Positions 51,816 to 61,179 of a DNA stretch of 64,000 nucleotides are shown here, piece by piece (position 1 is the first letter of the stretch; each line of letters starts with the position of its first letter). Below the pieces are notes generated by a model. That model was not told where the DNA came from. It saw nothing but the letters and a program-made list of their open reading frames with translations, and did not search any database. The stretch comes from Bacillus sp. ZZV12-4809 (GTDB lineage: Bacteria > Bacillota > Bacilli > Bacillales > Cytobacillaceae). The stretch spans positions 21,736 through 85,735 of the forward strand of contig NZ_VCRN01000019.1 in NCBI RefSeq assembly GCF_009849585.1. Direction: 5' to 3'. The position numbers were made by a program, and so were the translations under genes.

Positions 51816-52580
51816 TTAATGGTAAGTAATATATAAGCGGGCTCCCTTACCAAGTACCTCACCCATTAATTTTGTAAAGTCCTCTTCATTTAATATCACT
51901 TCCAGATCACTGATGGTAGAGGTAGCATCTAAGCGTTTATCGCCTTTGTTACCTTCAGCAGCAGATACGACTTCTTTATTGCCGGAATCCTTTACGTACA
52001 CCACTCTTACATCTTTAAGGAATGGCTTAGTGTTGACTGAAGTATTGATTTCAACTTTTTCTTTAGACTCTGCCTCTTTTGAATCTGTTTCTTCCTTTGT
52101 TTCAGAGGTAACTTCGGGAGAACCGTTGGTAATAAGATTCGTTGTTCCATCCTGATTGACAAGATATATATCAATAGAGTCTTTCCTTCGCAATGAACCT
52201 GGTTGAGCATAAATCATTTCCTTTGTAATAGGGCGAATAGCTTCTCCTTCGGTTTCATCGGGAATCAATTGTTCAAAATCAATCATTTTAGTTGATATCA
52301 TTGAGTTTCCTACGATATTGACGGATGAGTCCTGCCCCACTATTTGGTCCATATCTTGTGCAAGTACCACATCGTCAATTAGTGCCTCTTTTGGCCTTCT
52401 TTCTATAGCTAACTTATTTTTGGTTATACTTTCAGACTTAAGAATTTCTTCCCCAGCTTTCACAACGACTACTTCTGCTGAATAAATACGATCTTTTATA
52501 TAAAAATCGTATACAAAAATAAATCCTGCAGTAGCCACGGAAGTGAATATTCCTAAAGCTATTTTGACTCCCGGCTTCAT
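51816..52580 (-). CDS. CpaB/RcpC-like SAF-domain protein
   Basis: The 254-aa protein has an N-terminal helix (IALGIFTSVATAGFIFVYDF), a SAF-like beta domain (EVVVVKAGEEILKSESITKN, VGNSMISTKMI) and an extended Glu/Lys-rich insert. This matches CpaB/RcpC of tad operons. It overlaps the preceding gene by 4 bp. Confidence 0.7.
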   Translation of the reverse strand: MKPGVKIALGIFTSVATAGFIFVYDFYIKDRIYSAEVVVVKAGEEILKSESITKNKLAIERRPKEALIDDVVLAQDMDQIVGQDSSVNIVGNSMISTKMIDFEQLIPDETEGEAIRPITKEMIYAQPGSLRRKDSIDIYLVNQDGTTNLITNGSPEVTSETKEETDSKEAESKEKVEINTSVNTKPFLKDVRVVYVKDSGNKEVVSAAEGNKGDKRLDATSTISDLEVILNEEDFTKLMGEVLGKGARLYITYH

Positions 52581-54103
52581 ACAGTTGTCTCCTCTCCTTT
52601 GGATTCCGCTTTTTCAACACTAATCTTCTTATTAAAGAGCCCCTTAAATACTCCAGAAGCTTTCTTTTGTTTCTTAAGAAAATCACCAGGAAGGATATCT
52701 TCCAAAAGCGGCCGCAAACTTGATTCCAATTGTTTTTCGTAATCTTTTGTATCATTCAAGAATAATCCCTGGAACTGTGCTTGAAACACATCTGTTACTG
52801 GAAAAGAAGGTAAATGGGTTATCATTTTCTCCAGGTAAAGATCCTTAAGCAATTCGTTTTTCATTAGAGCTTTATCAAATCGATTTCCTACCAATGAAGA
52901 TTTATCAGACTGAAGCTGCTTTTGTAGAAACTCAATTGATTTTTCACTTGATTCCTCAAAATGCTGGATAAAAGGAATATCAGGTTCAAGAATGAAGTAA
53001 GCATGATCAGCAATGTCAAATACATCTTGATAGAGTTCGTATTGCCAGTCAGTACCAACATCCATTATGGTTACTGTCGAGTTAGAAGAGAACAATACTT
53101 TGATAAGTGCATCAAATGAAACGTCCTCCTCCTGATAAAGCGGCTCTTTAGTGGGGTGTTTGCAAATAATATCTACTTCTGATTTGCTCCAGTCATATAT
53201 GCTTTTAATCTTTGGATCTATGTACTTGCTGAATTGATAGAATTTACTTTTGTACTCATCCGAATATAAATGCCCGAAAAATCGATCATATGTATACGAT
53301 TTAGAGAATGGAGATTCTACATAGGTAGTGGAAACGCCCATTTTCGCTAAGCACCTTGCCAAAAGATGTGAAATAAATGTGCTGCCACTTCGTTCAATCG
53401 GGCTACCAATCATCACTAATTTCTTTTTTACAGGAATACCTACAATCTTTTCGTTATGGTTATGTACATGAAAAGTGTAGTCCCTCTTGATAGTGGTTTT
53501 GTTAACGACTTTTTGAACGACTTTCTTTTCAATTACCTTTTGGACGACTTGCTTTTGCTTTTCATGGTTGTGGTTTTCATCAGCTTTACTTTCATTTTCG
53601 TTTATTTCTTCCTCACTGGAGCGGTGCTCAACTTCTTTGACTTTAGAGGTATCTGAAAAGATTTCTGATGAAAGGAACTTAGCAACTTTAGAGAATTGTG
53701 GTTTGGCTTTTAGCTGTTCAACAAACACACTCAAATCAAATGAATTTGTATTGAAAATATCCATAATCCCTAAACTGACTATTGTTGAAAGGATTGGATC
53801 CCCTTTTGGCCTTTCACATAAATAAACGATACGTAAAGAGTCTTCAAACTGTATCCGCATGTCTTTAAGGAATAATATGAGCTCTTTGTCTTTCAATTCC
53901 TGTCGGTTATAATCACTTTCAAGGTAATAATCGTGCATAATTAATATTTCTGGGGTTTCAATTTCAACAATTTCTTGAAGGAAACGTCTATGCAGCACTT
54001 CTTGGGAGGATAAGGTGAAATCCTCTGTATGTTGCTGAAACGTATTAATCAATATGTCTGTATACGATTTATCCCCTACAGCAATAAGCACTTTTCTAGG
54101 CAT
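52577..54103 (-). CDS. CpaE/ParA-like P-loop protein with coiled-coil linker
   Basis: The 508-aa protein begins with a receiver-like domain (MPRKVLIAVGDKSYTDILIN), has a coiled-coil-like linker of repeated VVQKVIEKKVVQKVVNK, and a ParA-like domain whose Walker A is GSPIERSGSTF, without the catalytic Lys. It is the first gene of the pilus operon, after the leader hairpin at 54126-54198. The role may be structural or polar localisation. Confidence 0.6.
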   Translation of the reverse strand: MPRKVLIAVGDKSYTDILINTFQQHTEDFTLSSQEVLHRRFLQEIVEIETPEILIMHDYYLESDYNRQELKDKELILFLKDMRIQFEDSLRIVYLCERPKGDPILSTIVSLGIMDIFNTNSFDLSVFVEQLKAKPQFSKVAKFLSSEIFSDTSKVKEVEHRSSEEEINENESKADENHNHEKQKQVVQKVIEKKVVQKVVNKTTIKRDYTFHVHNHNEKIVGIPVKKKLVMIGSPIERSGSTFISHLLARCLAKMGVSTTYVESPFSKSYTYDRFFGHLYSDEYKSKFYQFSKYIDPKIKSIYDWSKSEVDIICKHPTKEPLYQEEDVSFDALIKVLFSSNSTVTIMDVGTDWQYELYQDVFDIADHAYFILEPDIPFIQHFEESSEKSIEFLQKQLQSDKSSLVGNRFDKALMKNELLKDLYLEKMITHLPSFPVTDVFQAQFQGLFLNDTKDYEKQLESSLRPLLEDILPGDFLKKQKKASGVFKGLFNKKISVEKAESKGEETTV

Positions 54104-54125
54104 TTAAAATCACTCCTGGAAAAAA

Positions 54126-54198
54126 CAAAAAACCCGAAACGTAATCACCAACAATACCATGTAGTATTGATTGGAAATTAGGTTTCGGGTTTTTCCCG
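54126..54198 (-). terminator. Leader terminator of the CGGGAAAAACCCG type (C)
   Basis: Minus strand: CGGGAAAAACCCGAAAC, an inner hairpin CAATAC/GTATTG, then GTTTCGGG and T6. CCCGAAAC pairs with GTTTCGGG; CGGG can alternatively pair with CCCG. It lies just before the first gene of the pilus operon. Further upstream hairpins (54231-54280) suggest a long structured leader. Confidence 0.68.
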
Positions 54199-54341
54199 TT
54201 TTATTATAGTTTTTTTCAGGCCTCCTAATCTCTTAGAAGGCCCACACTAAAAAACTTTAAGAAAGGCTGTTGCTTCAAGGCTATAAAGCAACTGCATTGT
54301 TGTAATCCCATTGTATCATCCCGATTTGCTAAATTCAACCA

Positions 54342-54947
54342 TTATATTCGAGTAGCTTGCAGTGTAAATCGCTTTGAAAGAAATTGTATAAATCGATCAA
54401 CTATATCTGGATCGTATAGTATCCCCTTATTAGATAACAATTCGTGAACTACTACATCATGACATTTAGTATGCTGATAAATTCTTCCATTTAGCATAGT
54501 ATCGTAACTGTCTATGACTCTTATCATCCGAGCAAGAAGTGGAATCTCTTTGCCCGCAATTCCAAAATACCCGCTGCCATCAAAGTTTTCATGATGATAT
54601 TTAATACACATTGTATAATCTGGAGGAAAGACATCAAGCTTATAAAGTATTTTTTTACCGTAGTCGGCATGGTTTCTTATCTCTGCAAATTCACTTTCAG
54701 TCAAAGGTGTAGTTTTATTCAGCAAGGAGTAAGGGATTTTAAGCTTACCAATGTCATGAAGAAGCCCCAGCACAAAAATGTCTTGAGCATTACTAAATCC
54801 TAAGAAGTTGGAGAAAGCATATAATTCATCCCCTACCCTGAATGAGTGCATATACGTATCGAGACAGTGATGAAATAAGGCTGTAACAAGAGTGTAAGTT
54901 TCTTCTAAAAGCTCCTCGTTAATTTTCTCCACCTCCTTAAAAATCAA
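54342..54947 (-). CDS. HD-GYP-like phosphodiesterase domain protein
   Basis: The 201-aa protein has the HD motif (LLHDIGKLKIP) and HHENFDGSGYFG, where GYP is GYF. HD-GYP domains usually hydrolyse cyclic-di-GMP; the altered motif makes activity uncertain. The annotated start is TTG 54947, but the best ribosome site (AAGGAGGT) lies inside, before an ATT codon, so a start there is possible. It lies upstream of the pilus operon. Confidence 0.7.
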   Translation of the reverse strand: MIFKEVEKINEELLEETYTLVTALFHHCLDTYMHSFRVGDELYAFSNFLGFSNAQDIFVLGLLHDIGKLKIPYSLLNKTTPLTESEFAEIRNHADYGKKILYKLDVFPPDYTMCIKYHHENFDGSGYFGIAGKEIPLLARMIRVIDSYDTMLNGRIYQHTKCHDVVVHELLSNKGILYDPDIVDRFIQFLSKRFTLQATRI

Positions 54948-55893
54948 GTCTAATTCGTTTTAGGTCTTGCTTGTTCGGAATGTAAAAAGAAGTATTAAAT
55001 CCACTTTCAAGAACATCCTCTTCGACACATACCCATATATTAAATGGGAAGGTATCCAGCATTAGTTCTTGATGTATATGATTCGCAATGCTAAGGGTGG
55101 AAGCAAATATTATGATATAGGAAGTATTATCAGGAAACTCACTTACCGGAATTCTTCCATAGTGTTCATAAATGTTTTTCCAATTGAATAGTCTTTCCTT
55201 GAAATACCCAATATAGTTTTGAGTCCCTTGAACTCGATCAATAAGGAAATTCATTTGACCCTGGGGAAACTCTATGATTCCCGCTCCTAATGGTCGGTTA
55301 TTTTGATGGTGAGTGGCAATTATCGGATTCCACTTCCATTTTTTTAAGATGTTCATTTCCGCCATTAAACAGCGAAGTTCATTCATGGATACATATCGTT
55401 TGATTCCACCAACACCTAAAGAATCCCAACGATTCGCGTCCATAAAGAAATCAGAATTATAATAGTGCTTTAAAAGCTTAAATCCGGCCATTCCCAAAGT
55501 AAAGGGAGCGGGTGGTTTTACTGCATCCTCTTCTCCGTGAATTCGTATTTTCCAGCGTTCAACAAACCCATTTCGGCGCAAGCGGTCTAGCCTTAAAGAT
55601 GTTTGAGAAGAACTCATAATAGGCAATAGGTACCTTCGTAATTGGTTTTCGTTTGCACAAATGGCATCACCAAGAACTTTTAAGAGTGTGAAATCCTTCT
55701 CGTCTAACCTACCCCTCGTAAAATGTTCTACAACACTTTCTAAATTAGTGTAAGGGTAGTATTTCTTCGGCAAGACCTTAGTGCCTTTAAGGAAGGGGTG
55801 ATCCCATAAAGGCACTTCACCTTTCTTTGTTGTGAGTAATGGATACTCCTGTGTTACTCCTGGGTTAGGCTGGTCTTGAATAAGAGCTTCCAT
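54937..55893 (-). CDS. Replication-relaxation-like protein, 318 aa
   Basis: It has an N-terminal winged-helix region (DEKDFTLLKVLGDAICANEN, then RLDRLRRNGFVERWKIRIHG) and a C-terminal alpha/beta domain. The arrangement resembles replication-relaxation family proteins found with conjugative plasmids of Bacillus. It is translationally coupled on both sides (TAATG with the S1 gene, overlap with HD-GYP). Confidence 0.55.
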   Translation of the reverse strand: MEALIQDQPNPGVTQEYPLLTTKKGEVPLWDHPFLKGTKVLPKKYYPYTNLESVVEHFTRGRLDEKDFTLLKVLGDAICANENQLRRYLLPIMSSSQTSLRLDRLRRNGFVERWKIRIHGEEDAVKPPAPFTLGMAGFKLLKHYYNSDFFMDANRWDSLGVGGIKRYVSMNELRCLMAEMNILKKWKWNPIIATHHQNNRPLGAGIIEFPQGQMNFLIDRVQGTQNYIGYFKERLFNWKNIYEHYGRIPVSEFPDNTSYIIIFASTLSIANHIHQELMLDTFPFNIWVCVEEDVLESGFNTSFYIPNKQDLKRIRLDF

Positions 55894-56798
55894 TATTCAA
55901 ACAAGAACGCTCCAACGTCCCTGCGTTTCTTTTTACCCCTTGGATATCCAGTAATGACAACTTTGGCTCTCCGATTCTCTTTATCGATGCTTCGAATGGC
56001 GCAGCTTACCACATCTCCGACCACTGGCTCCTCCAGATAATTAGGTTTAACGCCTTTTACTTCTAATCCAACATCCAGTTGAATGAAGATGCCGTGAACA
56101 GCGTCTACACCTGAAACTTTACCAGCGATTGCATTTCTGGATTGTAACGATTCTAGTTTTTCATATGGATCTTCCATTGTATGACGACGGCTGACACGTA
56201 TGGTATTGCGCTCTTTGTTAAATCGAATAATCTTTACTTTGATATTTTCTCCGCGGTGAATTTGTTCTTCAATACGTCTTCCCCGCTCCCAGCTGTAATC
56301 GTCTGGGTACATAGTGCAATCAACACCATTTACACGAACGAAAATTCTTCTAGTTCTTCTATCAAAACCAGTTATCGTTCCATCAAACACAAATTCATGC
56401 AATTGGTCAGTTTCTTCTAAAACCTCAAGCTGGCTTAAAAATTTTGCCCGTTTAATCTCATCTGCCTTTTTTATGCTGACAAGTAAAATTTCTTGTTCTA
56501 AATCCAGATGGTCGATGAGGAACTCCTGCATCGTACCTGCAAATCCATTTAGGCTGCGGAACTCATGTGATGAGAATTCATGTGCCGGGCAATAAGCTGT
56601 TACCCCGTTTTCAAGCATTAGATAAGCAATTTCAGTCTCTTTATTTACATACTCTTGAGAGTCAGCGTCCAGGACCCTTGCTTTTATTACTCCTACAGAG
56701 GTAACAACCCCTTTAACAATCTCTTTATTTCTTTTATATCTTGCAAGATCATCTAGCTGCTCTTCAGATTTCCAAGATTTTGTTGTGAGTTCTTCCAT
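55893..56798 (-). CDS. S1-domain RNA-binding protein
   Basis: The 301-aa protein has several S1-like beta barrels (residues 30-110; 128-210: DGTITGFDRRTRRIFVRVNG; 215-290: GKVSGVDAVHGIFIQLDVGL) and a basic C-terminus (PRGKKKRRD). S1 domains bind single-stranded RNA. CAGGAGGG precedes the ATG. A leader or terminator hairpin (A) lies just upstream. It might regulate the plasmid's terminator-type leaders; that is inference. Confidence 0.82.
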   Translation of the reverse strand: MEELTTKSWKSEEQLDDLARYKRNKEIVKGVVTSVGVIKARVLDADSQEYVNKETEIAYLMLENGVTAYCPAHEFSSHEFRSLNGFAGTMQEFLIDHLDLEQEILLVSIKKADEIKRAKFLSQLEVLEETDQLHEFVFDGTITGFDRRTRRIFVRVNGVDCTMYPDDYSWERGRRIEEQIHRGENIKVKIIRFNKERNTIRVSRRHTMEDPYEKLESLQSRNAIAGKVSGVDAVHGIFIQLDVGLEVKGVKPNYLEEPVVGDVVSCAIRSIDKENRRAKVVITGYPRGKKKRRDVGAFLFE

Positions 56799-56837
56799 TT
56801 GTATCCCTCCTGATTTTAAAAAGGCAGGTAAGCAAAC

Positions 56838-56896
56838 AAAAAAAGTCCCCCAAAAACGAGAGTAGTGTAGTACTACTCTGGTTCTTGGGGGACTCC
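56838..56896 (-). terminator. Terminator of the shared type, between coupling protein and S1 gene (A)
   Basis: Minus strand: TGGGAGTCCCCCAAG, an inner hairpin AGAGTAGT/ACTACTCT, then TTGGGGGACTTTTTTT. GTCCCCCAA pairs with TTGGGGGAC. The leading GGGA can compete for the CCC. It either ends the coupling-protein gene or attenuates the S1 gene. Confidence 0.7.
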
Positions 56897-57003
56897 CATT
56901 TTAGAATAATTTAATTTTCGCTCTTGCTACCTTACCAAAAGTGTATACTAAGCGTTATAGATTTGGCAATAATTAATTTACTATAATTAACTATATTACT
57001 ACT

Positions 57004-59778
57004 TTATTCCTCAAATACACTGAATAGAATTTCAGCCTTTTTAGAATTGTTCTTTGCTTCTTTGTCTGTTTCAGAAGCTACAGCAACCTCTGACTTTGCG
57101 GGTATTTCACTTAACTCTTTTAGTAATTCGTTTTGAAGCTGTTCCTGCTTTTCGCCTAATTGAGACAGTACTGGTCGCTGCACCTCTTTATTTGATATAT
57201 TACTGTCTGACTCATGAGTTATGTTTATGCGCTCCTTTGGTAAACCCTGTGGCATTTCTTTGGACAAAACATTGACAGTGGGTTCACCATCATCGCTACT
57301 TAGAATAACACTATTAGAAGGTGGTAATGTTTTGATATCTTCTGAATTAGCGGGACTTAAAGGAACAATCGGCTCTATTGCGTCAGTATTCTTTTTTAAA
57401 TCTTCCGGAACAGCTTCTAATTTGTCACTTGAAACTCCAGCTGGTATTTCAGCCTCAGGGGCCGAGTCTTTTTTATTAAAAATTGGTAGTGTAATAGGAT
57501 GATCATTACCGGGATTTAGTAGAAGCGGTTCTGCCTGCTCAATGTCCGATTTCTCTAATTCTTTAATAACCTCCTCTTCATCTAATACTTCAAATTCTTC
57601 GAGAGTTTGATTCTCGGTTAACAAAACTATGCCCTTTCTAGACTCTAGCCATGTTTTAGCAGCTTCTTCATTTACCTGGATCACGGCCTCGTTAAATTCT
57701 TCCTTTGGAACAAAGTTTGCATCAATTTGCATAACCGGCACCGGCTTATTATTAGCAACAATTTTAACTGCACATTGGAATGGATTTTGGAAAATGATAT
57801 CGCTTGGAGATAGGATAGCCTCCTTTTTCTTCTGATAGGAATTCCCAACCCGTAACATAGGCTTTTCTTGCAGCGGGCTGACTGCTTGTTCATTTACTCC
57901 TTCTTCAAATCTTTCAACCTCCCCGAATATTTTTGAGAAAAGTTGAGCATCAAAATCAGGAATATCCCCGTAAACCATTTTGTGTCGTAAGGTACCTAGC
58001 AAAGTATGCATATAGGTTTCTCCATACTTATCCGCTAGCTGGGCAACAGTTTGTGCTACAACGGTAACAATAACTTTATATTTACGTGACTGAGCTGGAA
58101 ACTCTTTGAATGGTTGATAAATGTAATCTGGAAATTCATCTACTAAAATATGATGAAAGTTTGATATATTAGGTTTCCTTCTGAAAACTGCATTCTGAAG
58201 ACTCAACAATACGAGTTTACCTAATACGTTGGATAGGCCGCCGAGTTCTCCCTTGGCCGAGTTCACTAGTAAAATACCACCTGATTCTAGATGGCGGTCA
58301 AATGAAAAATCAGATTTCCCAAATAATACTCTTCGTATTAACGGGCTTGCCCCTATGTCGTTAAGAATGTTTCTTAAACCCTGTACATACTCCGCTTTAG
58401 CATCGTAATATTCTTGCTGCCCACGAAACTCCCCTTCTTGGACAAGTTTTGGTACGTTTCCTTGACCTGCTCTTTCTGTTTTCGGAAGAAGGTTTGTGTC
58501 AAACCATTCATCTATCTGTTTTACGATAGCCCAATGATTCCGCTCATCACGATCTTCCATCAGGTCCACATTTTCTGGGAAGGTCTTTTTAAGTTTCTCA
58601 TGCATTACACGAACAAGGTTAGGATTATCGTACATTTTTAACAACATGTCGAAAGTAACTTCTTGTTCAGGCTCATGCAGTTTTAGTAAATAGATATAGT
58701 GCTTTAAATGGTTCCTTTCACTCTGTTGGAAAAAGAAGTTTGCCTGACCGCCTTCTGCTAGACCCTCGATAACCATAGCGAAAGCTTCAGCCACTTTATC
58801 AACCGGTCCTTCCATAGGATTTATAGATGGAGTATTCGGATTTGTAGGGTCGATGTAAAATACTGACTCCTCTGGGATGCCATGTGCTTTTACTAACTGA
58901 AATGCCTTTTGGCAAAGGTCGTTTGAAGGCTCTATTATGCTTACTCCATTTAGGTACATACCCTTAACATCTTCCGTATGGAAGTCCTCCCTCTGATACA
59001 GAGAAGGATATTCATTTATGTAGCGGCTCATCCAATGTAAATCCTGATTAATTATAGGTAGAACCAAAGCAGCGGTTTTACCTGTACCGATACTACCAAT
59101 TATGACATTGTTGAGAGTACGGTCCTTACCTGGTTGGACAACCATTTCTTTTGTGTCTGAGTCTGGCCCCAATACCACATCTGGCCATAGTTCCTTTTTG
59201 CAAATCTTAAAGAATTTTTGCAGATGAACATTCTTGTATTCATATTCCCAAAATGCTTGATTAAGTTCCTTTGAATATTGTGAGTACTGTCCAAATAGCC
59301 ATAGCATACTTACGCAAGTAATTGTAGTAGGAACGAACATAACTGTTAGAAGCAATGTTTGAGTGTCACCCACCGCAATTTCTAACCATATACTTTGAAC
59401 ATCCATTTGATTTATGCGATTTCCTAAATACGGGATCAGGGTGTTATATACTGGTGCACTAATCAACCAAAGGAAGTGAAAAAACATTCCTAAAGCCATA
59501 TTTCCAAACCAAGCAATTCTCCACCTTTTCGTTTGAAATGCTTTAAACTTTGTACTGATTAGCCATCCCACTATAAGACAGATTGCTGATAACCAGAAAC
59601 CGATTCGGCCAGGTTCTGTAGAATCACCAAATAAAATAAATGATGGTACCACACCTTTAAATTGAGCAGACATTAAAAAGAAATAATTTATGGTTGCCCG
59701 GATTGTTAGATACAAAGAGAGAATACCCAGTATTGAAACGGCAATGCCCGGCAATTTTAACAGCAGTTTATCCCTCAT
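57004..59778 (-). CDS. VirD4/TraG-type coupling protein
   Basis: The 924-aa protein has four N-terminal membrane helices (to about residue 160), a VirD4-like ATPase domain with Walker A GSIGTGKT (about 228-235), Walker B-like HILVDEFPDY, and a Gln/arginine-finger region (VIVTVVAQTVAQLADKYGET). A 250-residue acidic tail follows. Such proteins bring the relaxase-DNA complex to the transfer channel. ATG 59778 has AAGGTG upstream; the frame extends to 59838. It overlaps the relaxation-like gene by 11 bp. Confidence 0.88.
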   Translation of the reverse strand: MRDKLLLKLPGIAVSILGILSLYLTIRATINYFFLMSAQFKGVVPSFILFGDSTEPGRIGFWLSAICLIVGWLISTKFKAFQTKRWRIAWFGNMALGMFFHFLWLISAPVYNTLIPYLGNRINQMDVQSIWLEIAVGDTQTLLLTVMFVPTTITCVSMLWLFGQYSQYSKELNQAFWEYEYKNVHLQKFFKICKKELWPDVVLGPDSDTKEMVVQPGKDRTLNNVIIGSIGTGKTAALVLPIINQDLHWMSRYINEYPSLYQREDFHTEDVKGMYLNGVSIIEPSNDLCQKAFQLVKAHGIPEESVFYIDPTNPNTPSINPMEGPVDKVAEAFAMVIEGLAEGGQANFFFQQSERNHLKHYIYLLKLHEPEQEVTFDMLLKMYDNPNLVRVMHEKLKKTFPENVDLMEDRDERNHWAIVKQIDEWFDTNLLPKTERAGQGNVPKLVQEGEFRGQQEYYDAKAEYVQGLRNILNDIGASPLIRRVLFGKSDFSFDRHLESGGILLVNSAKGELGGLSNVLGKLVLLSLQNAVFRRKPNISNFHHILVDEFPDYIYQPFKEFPAQSRKYKVIVTVVAQTVAQLADKYGETYMHTLLGTLRHKMVYGDIPDFDAQLFSKIFGEVERFEEGVNEQAVSPLQEKPMLRVGNSYQKKKEAILSPSDIIFQNPFQCAVKIVANNKPVPVMQIDANFVPKEEFNEAVIQVNEEAAKTWLESRKGIVLLTENQTLEEFEVLDEEEVIKELEKSDIEQAEPLLLNPGNDHPITLPIFNKKDSAPEAEIPAGVSSDKLEAVPEDLKKNTDAIEPIVPLSPANSEDIKTLPPSNSVILSSDDGEPTVNVLSKEMPQGLPKERINITHESDSNISNKEVQRPVLSQLGEKQEQLQNELLKELSEIPAKSEVAVASETDKEAKNNSKKAEILFSVFEE

Positions 59779-61093
59779 AAAGCAACACCTTCTTCCTCTT
59801 AAATTTAGAGGTTTGCTGATAAAATGTTGATCCGTCAATACTATTTCTTTGTAGCCTTTCTAAAGAACTGAAATAGACATGATTTAACTCCCAAAGGTCA
59901 CCCAGATTATCATGCAATCTCTCCTCTTCTGTTTGATAGATAGCAAGGATTCCATCGACATGACTTTTATAACGGTCTTTTTCTAAAAGCCAGTTTAAAT
60001 AAGCAAGTTGGTCCAAGGACTTTACGCAGCCTTCATCCATTACTTTGATTAAAAATGTTTTTACCTTCTCTCCTTCTCTTTTCATGTCAAAATGGCCGTC
60101 AGCAAAATATGAATTTAATACGTTTCCGGTATAAAACTCTTCAGGTAGCCTTTTTACCATTGAAACATTGAGGTGTTTATTAGTTTCTAAAGCTCCAATA
60201 CTTTCATTTAGTACATAGGAATGTTCCTTAGTCTTTCCTGTTAGTATGTTATAAGCTACTTTCCCTGCTCTGCTAGAAGTGACCACATGGAAATGAAGGT
60301 TAGGAATGATATGAGCGCTTGCCCTAATAACATATTCTTTTATTTGGCTTACACGCTTTTTACGTTCTTTTGGCCGATCTTCCACATAGCATAGGATGTC
60401 ATCATCTGCAGAATCTATAGGGGCAATCAATATATGATGGTCTTTATGTTCTAAATTCTGAGCATTATATTCTACATACCTTTTAACTTTGTCGATGATA
60501 GTATTTGCTCTTTCATGCCCGGTATCCGATTCAATATTCAGTATTGATGAATCACTGTACAAAATCCAATCCGGTTCTACTAGAGTTGGTATTTTTAAGA
60601 GATTTTTTCCTTGTTCTTTATAAGCCTTCTTCACTTTAGTGTCATAGTAAGGAGTTTCTAATGGAGGAATTGAAGTAAACCTACCTCCCTTTTTATAAAA
60701 CTCTAAATACGTTCTTATAACTATTTCTCTTGTTAAAAAGAAGTGATCAGCCGTTTTAGGATTTGGCAGCTCTACCAAAGGATAAGTTGAATTATGGATA
60801 ACCCCTTCATTTACTAAAATATCAATTCCATTCTTATTCATCTGTACACATCTTAATTGGACCTTCTTCCTCCCGCTATAAACTTGTGTTTTGGTAATCT
60901 TAAGCTCGTTCCATTTCTGAAGCTTCTTGTAGACAGCACTCTTTTTCATACCATATGCCTTTAAAAGAAAGAACCTTACTTGTGAGACAGTTACTGATTT
61001 ATGTAACCATATTAGCTTTAATAATTCTTTATCCTTTTCAGTTATCCATGCCCTACCATTATTGTAAGTATAGATAGACTTCTCACTCACCAC
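59768..61093 (-). CDS. Replication-relaxation family protein (candidate relaxase), 441 aa
   Basis: The protein has an N-terminal winged helix (WITEKDKELLKLIWLHKSVT, then VRFFLLKAYGMKKSAVYKKL) and a central alpha/beta domain (PDWILYSDSSILNIESDTGH). This is the Replic_Relax layout found near coupling proteins on Bacillus plasmids. GTG 61093 follows AAAGGAGG. It lies next to the candidate oriT zone, which fits a role in DNA processing for transfer. Confidence 0.72.
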   Translation of the reverse strand: MVSEKSIYTYNNGRAWITEKDKELLKLIWLHKSVTVSQVRFFLLKAYGMKKSAVYKKLQKWNELKITKTQVYSGRKKVQLRCVQMNKNGIDILVNEGVIHNSTYPLVELPNPKTADHFFLTREIVIRTYLEFYKKGGRFTSIPPLETPYYDTKVKKAYKEQGKNLLKIPTLVEPDWILYSDSSILNIESDTGHERANTIIDKVKRYVEYNAQNLEHKDHHILIAPIDSADDDILCYVEDRPKERKKRVSQIKEYVIRASAHIIPNLHFHVVTSSRAGKVAYNILTGKTKEHSYVLNESIGALETNKHLNVSMVKRLPEEFYTGNVLNSYFADGHFDMKREGEKVKTFLIKVMDEGCVKSLDQLAYLNWLLEKDRYKSHVDGILAIYQTEEERLHDNLGDLWELNHVYFSSLERLQRNSIDGSTFYQQTSKFKRKKVLLYEG

Positions 61094-61116
61094 TTATAGC
61101 CTCCTTTCTATGAGAT

Positions 61117-61172
61117 AAAAAAAGACCCCGAACAAACCAAGCCTAAGCTTAGTGAGTCCAGGGTCGTCCCTT
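61117..61172 (-). terminator. Leader terminator of the shared type, before the relaxation-like gene (B)
   Basis: Minus strand: AAAGGGACGACCCTGGAC, an inner hairpin CTAAGCTTAG, then GTTCGGGGTCTTTTTTT. GACCC pairs with GGGTC. GGG can alternatively pair with the first CCC. No minus-strand gene lies upstream, so this is a true leader attenuator rather than an upstream gene's terminator. Confidence 0.68.
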
Positions 61173-61179
61173 TAGATAT

